In this document: piece by piece, positions 55,530 to 64,000 of the stretch | How the letters are laid out: every line of letters begins with the position of its first letter | Numbering within the stretch: the first letter of the stretch is position 1 | Assembly (NCBI RefSeq): GCF_018494085.1 | Contig: NZ_JABBFP010000001.1 | Location: 1-64,000, forward strand | Reading direction: 5' to 3' | Length of the DNA stretch: 64,000 nucleotides | DNA from: Rosenbergiella collisarenosi | Lineage (GTDB): Bacteria > Pseudomonadota > Gammaproteobacteria > Enterobacterales > Enterobacteriaceae | Notes under the pieces: model-generated | The model's database searches: none | The model's input: the letters and a program-made list of their open reading frames with translations, nothing else | What the model was told of the DNA's origin: nothing | Program-made: the position numbers and the translations under genes

Positions 55530-55982
55530 TTAATTTGAATTTAACAGGCGTTTTACCGCTGTTTGTAAAGCCCAACGATATCCGTCAGCCCCAAGGCCAC
55601 AGATCACGCCGGATGATATATCTGAAAGATATGAATGGTGACGGAAAGGCTCACGAGCATGCACATTAGAAAGGTGCACCTCGATAAAAGGAACGCTGAC
55701 CGCTAAAAACGCATCACGAATGGCGATACTCGTGTGCGTAAAGGCACCAGGATTGATGATGATATAATCCGCCTTGCCGCGAGCAAGATGGATTTGATCG
55801 ATCAATGCATACTCCGCATTGGACTGATAATGACTTAATTGCACATTCAAATCCTGAGCCTGATTTTGTAGCGATGACACGATATCCTCTAAGGTGTCAT
55901 GACCATATTTTTCTGGCTCCCGGGTCCCCAACAAGTTAAGGTTTGGGCCGTTGAGGAGCAAAATGTGAAATTTATTAGCCAT
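55530..55982 (-). CDS. aroQ: 3-dehydroquinate dehydratase, type II
   Basis: A 150-residue type II dehydroquinase. [19 protein letters not shown] holds the flexible lid and active-site Tyr, NPGAFTHTS the substrate-binding Asn, and [20 protein letters not shown] the catalytic His and lid residues. It makes 3-dehydroshikimate in the shikimate pathway. It is upstream of accBC on the same strand and probably shares transcription with it. Confidence 0.97.
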   Translation of the reverse strand: MANKFHILLLNGPNLNLLGTREPEKYGHDTLEDIVSSLQNQAQDLNVQLSHYQSNAEYALIDQIHLARGKADYIIINPGAFTHTSIAIRDAFLAVSVPFIEVHLSNVHAREPFRHHSYLSDISSGVICGLGADGYRWALQTAVKRLLNSN

Positions 55983-57663
<1,681 letters not shown>

Positions 57664-57729
57664 TGGCTCACTCGCTGAATAAGGGGTTATGCACTACACT
57701 TTCTTCAGCAGAACGATCTTTCCGGCCTT

Positions 57730-57763
57730 GGGAGTGCACAAAAACGCGCTCCCTTGTTTTTTG
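57730..57763 (+). terminator. mreB-mreC attenuating terminator
   Basis: GGGAGTGC-ACAAAAAC-GCGCTCCC (one G-U pair) followed by TTGTTTTTT lies between the mreB stop and the mreC start. It should stop part of the transcripts, so that mreB is made in excess over mreC and mreD, as is known for the E. coli operon. Confidence 0.78.
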
Positions 57764-57783
57764 TGAAAAACACGCAGGATTTT

Positions 57784-58806
57784 ATGAAGCCGATTTTTAG
57801 CAGAGGCTCCTCTCTGCAGATACGCTTAGTTCTAGCTGTATTGGCGGCTATAGCAATCATCATAACCGATAGCCATGTTAACTCCTTCCGTGGAATTCGT
57901 GACTATCTCGATACCTCAGTTAGCCCATTCTACTTTATGGCTGATGGCCCTCGCCGTTTCCTTGATAATACCGCCGATGCGCTTACCTCTCGTCAAACTC
58001 TCGAACAAGAAAATGATGCGCTACAACGTGAGCTGCGATTAAAAAATAGTCAGCTACTGCTCTTAGGCCAATATCGACAAGAAAATGTGCGGCTGAGAGA
58101 ATTGCTGGGCTCCCCTCTGCGCCAAGATGAACATAAAATGGTCACACAAGTGATCTCCGAGGCAACTGATCCCTATAGCCACCAGGTCGTTATCGATAAA
58201 GGTAGCCGCAGTGGCGTATACGAAGGCCAGCCGGTAATCAGCGATAAAGGTGTCGTCGGGCAAGTTATTGCCGTTGCGCAATTTTCCAGCCGGGTACTAT
58301 TAATTTGTGATGGTTCTCATGCCTTGCCGGTGCAAGTTCTACGCAATGATCTCCGTGCAATCGCCACCGGCAATGGATGCACTGAAAATCTACAGCTCGA
58401 ACATCTGACCGGTAATGCCGATGTGAAGGTGGGCGATGCGTTAGTGACGTCAGGCCTCGGGGGACGTTTCCCAGAGGGCTACCCTGTGGGTGTCGTGGCA
58501 TCGGTTACCCCGGACACACAACGTGCAACAACGGTCATTGAGGTTCGTCCTGCCGCGGACTTGCAACGCTTACGCTATCTATTATTATTGTGGAACAATG
58601 ATAATAAATCGGGCGTACCTGCGACGCCTCAAGAGGTGAATCAAGTGGCCAATGAACGTTTACAGCAGATGATGCCTCAGGTTCTGACGCCTGCGGCCGT
58701 CGCGCCAGCGTCAACCGCACCGACGACTACGCCTTCTCCGGCCCCACAATCCTCTGGAAGTGCGCCTGCATCCGGTAATCCGGTTGTCTCAGGAGGGCGT
58801 CCTTGA
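57784..58806 (+). CDS. mreC: rod shape-determining protein MreC
   Basis: A 340-residue bitopic inner-membrane protein. A short cytoplasmic start ([10 protein letters not shown]), a membrane helix (about 15-35), a periplasmic coiled coil (about 65-105, [24 protein letters not shown]) and two beta-barrel domains follow, then a Pro/Ala/Thr-rich tail. It bridges MreB filaments to the PBP2/RodA synthase. The tail is shorter than in E. coli (367 residues). Start at 57784 as in E. coli; the stop overlaps mreD. Confidence 0.97.
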   Translation: MKPIFSRGSSLQIRLVLAVLAAIAIIITDSHVNSFRGIRDYLDTSVSPFYFMADGPRRFLDNTADALTSRQTLEQENDALQRELRLKNSQLLLLGQYRQENVRLRELLGSPLRQDEHKMVTQVISEATDPYSHQVVIDKGSRSGVYEGQPVISDKGVVGQVIAVAQFSSRVLLICDGSHALPVQVLRNDLRAIATGNGCTENLQLEHLTGNADVKVGDALVTSGLGGRFPEGYPVGVVASVTPDTQRATTVIEVRPAADLQRLRYLLLLWNNDNKSGVPATPQEVNQVANERLQQMMPQVLTPAAVAPASTAPTTTPSPAPQSSGSAPASGNPVVSGGRP

Positions 58807-59291
58807 GTCGCTATCGTAGACAAGGCGGTTGGGTTATCTGGCTATCTTTTGTTATTGCACTAGTCTTACAGGTTATGCCATGGCCGGAGCAGTACTATAT
58901 GTTTCGGCCATCGTGGCTATTATTACTTCTTCTGTACTGGATTTTAGCATTACCCCACCGCGTCAATATTGGTACAGGTTTTTTTGTCGGAGCGGTGTTG
59001 GACTTAGTATCAGGCTCGACGTTGGGTATCCGCGCGTTGACCTTTAGTATCGTTGCTTATTTGATTGTGTATCGCTTTCAACTGTTCCGTAATTTGGCAC
59101 TTTGGCAGCAAGCCGGGGTCGTGGTGTTGTTCTCGTTGGTCAGCGATGTCATGGTATTTTGGATCCAGTTTATGGTGACAGATATTACTTTCCGTCCAGA
59201 AATTTTTATGGGCGCTCTGGTTGATGGATTACTCTGGCCTTGGCTATTTTTATTGATGCGTAAAATTCGTTATCAATTCTCTATTCAATAA
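58803..59291 (+). CDS. mreD: rod shape-determining protein MreD
   Basis: A 162-residue inner-membrane protein with five to six helices, matching E. coli MreD in length and in segments such as [20 protein letters not shown] and [15 protein letters not shown]. The initiation codon is TTG, overlapping the mreC stop (TTGA), so translation is coupled. It links MreC to the elongation complex. Confidence 0.96.
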   Translation: MSRYRRQGGWVIWLSFVIALVLQVMPWPEQYYMFRPSWLLLLLLYWILALPHRVNIGTGFFVGAVLDLVSGSTLGIRALTFSIVAYLIVYRFQLFRNLALWQQAGVVVLFSLVSDVMVFWIQFMVTDITFRPEIFMGALVDGLLWPWLFLLMRKIRYQFSIQ

Positions 59292-59299
59292 GGCTCTAT

Positions 59300-59869
59300 A
59301 TGCTTCCGATTTACCTCGCCTCCGGCTCGCCTCGTCGCGCTGAGCTATTAACACAACTGGGTATACCTTTTACACGTTTGGTGACCAACGTTATAGAGCA
59401 AGCTCAGGTAGGGGAAGATCCGCAAGCTTATGTCATACGTCTCTCGCAAGATAAATCACAAGCAGGGGTTGAGATTGCCCCCGAAAACCGCCCTGTATTG
59501 GGCGCGGACACGATTGTGGTGGTCGATAATCTCGTCTTAGAGAAGCCGCATTCGCAAGCAGATGCCTTTACGATGTTACGTCGACTCTCTGGCCGCACAC
59601 ATCAGGTGATGACGGCCGTGACCGTGGCAAACCGTGAGATAAGTAAAACGATTTGTATTACGACTGACGTGACATTCTCCTCACTGACACCCGAACAAAT
59701 CAACCGCTACATCGATACTCAAGAGCCGATGGATAAAGCAGGGGCTTATGGTATTCAGGGGCTAGGGGGAAATTTTGTTCGCCATATTCAAGGTAGTTAC
59801 TCTGCCGTGGTCGGGCTACCGCTGGTAGAAACGTATGAGCTGCTAACCGACTTTCAACTTCATCGATAG
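59300..59869 (+). CDS. yhdE: Maf-family nucleotide pyrophosphatase YhdE
   Basis: A 189-residue Maf/HAM1-like protein: LASGSPRRAELL at the N-terminus (nucleotide loop), LGADTIVVVD metal site and DKAGAYGIQGLGGNFV. The E. coli homologue hydrolyses dTTP, UTP and modified pyrimidine nucleotides and is linked to septum control. It follows mreD by eight bases and precedes rng by 15. Confidence 0.95.
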   Translation: MLPIYLASGSPRRAELLTQLGIPFTRLVTNVIEQAQVGEDPQAYVIRLSQDKSQAGVEIAPENRPVLGADTIVVVDNLVLEKPHSQADAFTMLRRLSGRTHQVMTAVTVANREISKTICITTDVTFSSLTPEQINRYIDTQEPMDKAGAYGIQGLGGNFVRHIQGSYSAVVGLPLVETYELLTDFQLHR

Positions 59870-59884
59870 CGACAAGGAGTATTA

Positions 59885-61354
59885 ATGGCTGCTGAATTGC
59901 TGATTAATGTTACGCCTTCCGAGACGCGTGTTGCTTACCTCGATAATGGGATCCTGCAAGAAATTCATATTGAACGAGAAGCGAAACGTGGGATTGTCGG
60001 TAATATCTACAAAGGTCGCGTGAGCCGAGTGTTACCCGGCATGCAAGCGGCCTTTGTGGATATTGGCCTAGATAAATCAGCCTTCCTTCACGCTTCTGAT
60101 ATCGTGCCGCATACCGAGTGTGTCGCAGGAGAAGAGCAGAAAAAATTTCCTATTAAGAATATTTCAGAGTTAGTCCGCCCAGGACAAGACTTGATGGTAC
60201 AAGTCGTCAAAGACCCGCTCGGAACTAAAGGCGCTCGGTTAACGACTGATATCACCTTACCTTCGCGTTATCTAGTATTTATGCCTGGTGCATCGCATGT
60301 TGGCGTATCGCAACGTATCGAAAGTGATGCAGAGAGAACCCGACTCAAACAGGCGGTGAGCCAATATTGTGATGAGCAAGGCGGCTTCATTATCCGTACT
60401 GCCGCAGAGGGGATCAGCGATAATGAGCTGGCACGAGATGCGGCATTTTTGAAGCGTTTGTGGGCGAAGGTCGAAAAGCGAAAAAAGCGTCACCAAACCC
60501 GGATTAAGCTTTATGGTGAAATCGCGTTAGCCGCTCGGGTATTACGTGATTTCGTCGAAGCCCCCCTAGATCATATTCGTATCGACTCTCGGGAAACTTA
60601 CGAAAGGCTCGTAGAGTTTACGACAGAGTACGTTCCTGAGCTTACCGCAAAATTGGAACATTACAGCGCTAAGCAGCCAATTTTCGATCTGTTCGATGTC
60701 GAGAATGAAATCCAACGAGCGATGGATAGGAAAGTAACGCTTAAATCCGGAGGTTACTTAATCATCGACCAAACCGAAGCGATGACGACGGTGGATATTA
60801 ATACCGGTGCGTTTGTGGGTCATCGTAACTTGGAAGAAACGATATTTAATACCAATATAGAGGCGACACAAGTGATTGCTCGCCAGCTACGGCTGCGAAA
60901 TCTAGGCGGTATTATCATTATTGATTTTATTGATATGAATAATGAGGAACATCGTCGGCGAGTGTTGCATACTCTAGAGAGTGCGATGAGCAAGGATCGA
61001 GTAAAAAGTAGTATCAATGGCTTTTCATCCTTGGGGCTCGTCGAGATGACACGTAAGCGAACGCGTGAAAGCTTAGAGCATATCCTCTGCGGCAAATGCC
61101 CGGCTTGCCAAGGTAGAGGTACTATGAAAACGGCAGAAACGGTCTGCTATGAGATTATGCGGGAAATTGTACGAGTCCATCATAGTTATGACTCTGATAG
61201 TTACCTCGTCTATGCGTCTCCTAAAGTGTGTGAAACGTTGAAGAATGAAGAAGCTCATGCGTTAGCAGAGGTTGAGATTTTTGTAGGTAAGCAGGTCAAA
61301 GTACAAGTCGAGCCCCTTTATACCCAAGAGCAGTTTGACGTAGTACTCATGTAA
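59885..61354 (+). CDS. rng: ribonuclease G
   Basis: A 489-residue protein, the E. coli length. The S1 RNA-binding domain lies near 39-128 (GNIYKGRVSRVLPGMQAAFVDIG), the 5' sensor follows, the catalytic DNase I-like domain has MTTVDINTGAFVG and IIIDFIDMNNEEHR (two acidic metal ligands), and the zinc link is CGKCPACQGRG. It matures 16S rRNA 5' ends and helps degrade mRNA. It is encoded 15 bases behind yhdE and ahead of yhdP. Confidence 0.97.
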   Translation: MAAELLINVTPSETRVAYLDNGILQEIHIEREAKRGIVGNIYKGRVSRVLPGMQAAFVDIGLDKSAFLHASDIVPHTECVAGEEQKKFPIKNISELVRPGQDLMVQVVKDPLGTKGARLTTDITLPSRYLVFMPGASHVGVSQRIESDAERTRLKQAVSQYCDEQGGFIIRTAAEGISDNELARDAAFLKRLWAKVEKRKKRHQTRIKLYGEIALAARVLRDFVEAPLDHIRIDSRETYERLVEFTTEYVPELTAKLEHYSAKQPIFDLFDVENEIQRAMDRKVTLKSGGYLIIDQTEAMTTVDINTGAFVGHRNLEETIFNTNIEATQVIARQLRLRNLGGIIIIDFIDMNNEEHRRRVLHTLESAMSKDRVKSSINGFSSLGLVEMTRKRTRESLEHILCGKCPACQGRGTMKTAETVCYEIMREIVRVHHSYDSDSYLVYASPKVCETLKNEEAHALAEVEIFVGKQVKVQVEPLYTQEQFDVVLM

Positions 61355-61388
61355 TAGTGAAGTTGATGGAGTATTGAGTGAGGGGACA

Positions 61389-64000
61389 GTGAGCAGGCTA
61401 TCACAGTGGATATTACGGACCATTACCGCATTGATCGTGGTGGCTGCACTTCTCGTGACAGCACTGCGTCTGGCTATGCCTCATATGGACCGGTATCGTG
61501 AGCCATTACTGAATGCAGCATCAGCTGCGACGGGAGTCCAATTCTCGGCAGATAAACTGCAAGGTGACTGGAAGAATTTTGGGCCAACACTCGCGGTAGA
61601 CAATTTTTCTGCACGACTTGCCGATGGCGGTCAGCTAAGTATTAAGAAGGTAACGTTAGCGCTCGATATCTGGCAATCTCTTCTTCATGCGAGTTTACAG
61701 TTTCGTGATCTGACATTTTGGCAGCTGCACTTCTCGATACAACAGTTCTCGCATAACGATAGCTCACCACACTCTGGATATGACAGTAATAAAGTCAAAA
61801 ACCTCTTCTTGCAGCGCTTCGACCATTTCATCCTTCGTGAGAGTACTGTCGACTTTCCTTCCCCTTCAGGACAGCGTATCACGCTGAATATCCCAAGCCT
61901 TACGTGGTTCAATGAAGGGAAGTTACACCGCGCTGAGGGACTAGTGAACTTAAGCAGTTTTACCGGTCAGCACGGTACTGCACAGTTGCGTATTAACCTC
62001 CACGATAAGCAACAGTTCCTCGATAAAGGCACCATCTGGCTCAAAATAGACGATATTGATGCTAAGCCGTGGTTAGGGAACTGGATCGATAAAAATACAA
62101 ATTTAAAGAAGGCGCATCTTAGTTTGATGGCCTGGCTCCATATTGCAGACGGTACACTTGCCTCGGGTGATGTCGTGATTAATCATGGCGATGCGCAGTG
62201 GCAGGAGAATGAGCAATCGGCCCATCAATTACAGTTAACTCAGTTATCGGCTGAGTTAACTCGGGTTAATAAAGGCTTCGTATTATCCATTCCGGATACC
62301 GGGATTTCGATTGATAAGATGCGTTGGCCGCGGGGTAGCGTTGCCGTTAACTGGCAGGCCGACGATAAACAGCCTTGGCTGCCTGCAGAGCATTCCGATG
62401 TTAGGGTGCGTGCTACGAATATAGAGCTTGCACGACTTACCCCTCTAGTTCCATTGTTGTCGCCATTACAGGACGATTATGCGAAGCTCTGGCTACAGGC
62501 GGCTCCGCACGGACGCCTGGCTACGCTTGCGATGGATATTCCTTTACAGGATGTTATGCAAACACGTATTGAGGCAAACTGGCAGGATCTTGGCTGGCGC
62601 GCAGTCCAACAGGTTCCAGCCGTTACCGGTTTTTCTGGGTGGGTAAGGGGCGGAGCACAGCAAGGCGAAACTAAGCTTGAGCTGGCACAGCAGACGCTTG
62701 CTTCACAGGGGCAGTTACAGGCCCCTCTCGAGCTACAACATTTTTCCGGTGGGTTCTCTTGGGATAGCGGCGATAAGCGTCTGGCGCTCTCAGGCGAAAA
62801 TATCGACCTGAGGGCAAAATCTATTGCTGCGAAGGGCGACTTTACTTATCAACAGTCGGATCGGCAGCCAACAGATTTACAGATCTTAGCGGGTATCAAT
62901 GCTTATGATGGTGCTGATGCATGGCGCTATTTCCCCATCAAAATCATGCCGAAAGGTTTAGTTCATTATTTGAGTAGCGCAATCCAGGGCGGAAAGGCGA
63001 ATAATGCGACATTGGTTTTTGCGGGTAATCCTCATCAATTTCCTTTTACTCATAATGAAGGCACCTTCCAAGTTACGGTGCCGTTAACTCAGGCAACCTT
63101 TGCTTTCCAGCCAGGATGGCCAGCGCTGTCACCTCTTGATATCACGCTTAATTTTGTGAACAACGGCTTGTGGATGAGCACTCCTGCTATTCGCTTGGGC
63201 AACGTTCCAGTCACTCAAGTGACTGCTAATATCCCTGATTATCATAAGGAACAATTATTGATCGATGGCGATATCCGCGGGCAAGGAGAAGATATCCATC
63301 GTTATATGAAGCAAACTCCGCTAGCAAACAGTGTTGGCAGTGCTCTGGATGAGTTAAAGGTTAAAGGCGAGGTTTATGGCCACCTCGGTCTTACTATCCC
63401 TCTCGATGGTAAAGAGGTGATTGCCAAAGGTGATGTGAATTTACACAATAACCAGTTAACGATAGTACCGCTACAAACACAGATGAAAGGCGTTACGGGT
63501 CGTTTCACTTATAACAATGGTCGACTAGTCAGTTCTCCTATTTCTGCGCAGTGGTTTGGTCAACCGGTTGAAATGAGTTTCTCTACAGAAGAAAAAGCAG
63601 ACCAGTTTGCTGTCAATGTTCAGGCGGGTGGCAATTGGGATCTTGAAAAAATAACGGCATTTCCTACAACGTTACGTCAGCAACTACAAGGGAAGCTTCC
63701 TTGGCGTAGTCAGGTAGCCATCGCACTGCCACATCACGGTGGGGCGCGTTACCACGTGCAATTAGTGAGTGATGGCGCGCGTGTGGCAGGGACGTTACCG
63801 GAAGCCTTGGGGATAGGGGCAACTTCTTTCCCTATCGACGTCACCGCAGAGGGCGACTTATCGACACTACAGGTAATGGGCGCCGTCGATCGCCAGCAGC
63901 GTTTTACGACGCAATGGGCGTTATCGCCGAAATTGGCCTTAGAAAAGGGGCAGTGGCTAAGTCATACCTCTGATCCTGCGGTACTCCCTCAGCAATCTCT
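61389..64000 (+). CDS. yhdP: AsmA-like phospholipid transport protein YhdP, N-terminal part
   Basis: Open frame of 870 codons that leaves the window; full-length relatives have about 1,270 residues. The start is GTG at 61389 with GAGGGG upstream. One N-terminal membrane helix (about 8-28) is followed by beta-rich repeats of the bridge-like AsmA family; segments such as NFGPTLAVDNFSAR, SIKKVTLALDIWQSLLH, GINAYDGADAWRYFP and AFQPGWPALSPLDITLNFVNNGLWM align with E. coli YhdP. It spans the periplasm and moves phospholipids to the outer membrane, redundantly with TamB and YdbH. It lies 34 bases behind rng. Confidence 0.93.
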   Translation, partial: MSRLSQWILRTITALIVVAALLVTALRLAMPHMDRYREPLLNAASAATGVQFSADKLQGDWKNFGPTLAVDNFSARLADGGQLSIKKVTLALDIWQSLLHASLQFRDLTFWQLHFSIQQFSHNDSSPHSGYDSNKVKNLFLQRFDHFILRESTVDFPSPSGQRITLNIPSLTWFNEGKLHRAEGLVNLSSFTGQHGTAQLRINLHDKQQFLDKGTIWLKIDDIDAKPWLGNWIDKNTNLKKAHLSLMAWLHIADGTLASGDVVINHGDAQWQENEQSAHQLQLTQLSAELTRVNKGFVLSIPDTGISIDKMRWPRGSVAVNWQADDKQPWLPAEHSDVRVRATNIELARLTPLVPLLSPLQDDYAKLWLQAAPHGRLATLAMDIPLQDVMQTRIEANWQDLGWRAVQQVPAVTGFSGWVRGGAQQGETKLELAQQTLASQGQLQAPLELQHFSGGFSWDSGDKRLALSGENIDLRAKSIAAKGDFTYQQSDRQPTDLQILAGINAYDGADAWRYFPIKIMPKGLVHYLSSAIQGGKANNATLVFAGNPHQFPFTHNEGTFQVTVPLTQATFAFQPGWPALSPLDITLNFVNNGLWMSTPAIRLGNVPVTQVTANIPDYHKEQLLIDGDIRGQGEDIHRYMKQTPLANSVGSALDELKVKGEVYGHLGLTIPLDGKEVIAKGDVNLHNNQLTIVPLQTQMKGVTGRFTYNNGRLVSSPISAQWFGQPVEMSFSTEEKADQFAVNVQAGGNWDLEKITAFPTTLRQQLQGKLPWRSQVAIALPHHGGARYHVQLVSDGARVAGTLPEALGIGATSFPIDVTAEGDLSTLQVMGAVDRQQRFTTQWALSPKLALEKGQWLSHTSDPAVLPQQS

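Overview
The window looks like a chromosome segment from a member of the Enterobacterales. The evidence is the end of an rRNA operon (23S 3' part plus 5S) and the near-enterobacterial block fis-dusB / prmA-panF-yhdT-accC-accB-aroQ / mreBCD-yhdE-rng-yhdP. The aryl polyene cluster (usually yellow pigment), the fimbrial operon and moderate G+C would fit an Erwiniaceae-type plant- or nectar-associated genus, but the genus is my inference.

Layout. 1-1560: rrl end, rrf, terminator. 1.6-5.8 kb: small lipoprotein, NodB-fold deacetylase, HAD-IB phosphatase, and a P-loop kinase followed by a sugar:H+ symporter behind a CRP-like site. 6.3-11.2 kb (minus): chaperone-usher operon pilin-chaperone-usher-adhesin. 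12.1-15.2 kb (minus): a ProP-like osmolyte symporter and a porin. 15.7-31.6 kb (minus): a tightly overlapping 19-gene aryl polyene (APE) operon, apeC to apeR plus a flavin-dependent halogenase-like protein, a methyltransferase and a small exported protein. 31.9-44.7 kb: an organosulfur scavenging island. A sigma-54 activator (minus) carries a C-terminal SsuA-like ligand-binding domain. Facing it is an operon (plus) with ssuD, sfnG, an FAD/NAD(P) protein, a DszA/NtaA-like monooxygenase, a methionine-type ABC importer, a frameshifted MFS gene and a DszC/SfnB-like flavoprotein. The intergenic region holds a clear -24/-12 promoter and a long dyad upstream of it. 45.0-48.2 kb: a BhsA-like stress protein, an AT-rich gap, and an AT-rich couple made of a PrpF-like isomerase and a di-iron hydroxylase split by an in-frame stop. 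48.6-64 kb: conserved housekeeping block, with an alpha-carbonic anhydrase between prmA and dusB, no csrD/acuI between aroQ and mreB, and yhdP running off the end.

How the genes work together. The APE genes load an aryl starter (ApeH), extend it on ACPs (ApeE/F) with KS/CLF (ApeO/ApeC/ApeR), reduce and dehydrate it (ApeQ, ApeI/ApeP), attach it to a lipid (ApeD/ApeJ) and export it (ApeL/M/N). The sulfur island takes up organosulfur compounds and releases sulfite with FMNH2-dependent monooxygenases. No FMN reductase is present, so FMNH2 must come from elsewhere.

The strongest candidates for something undescribed are the sigma-54 activator/SsuA fusion with its dyad-controlled promoter, the halogenase motifs in the APE operon, and the G7 slippery site in the MFS gene. 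All start sites are my choices from Shine-Dalgarno sequences and gene overlaps; no homology search was run.
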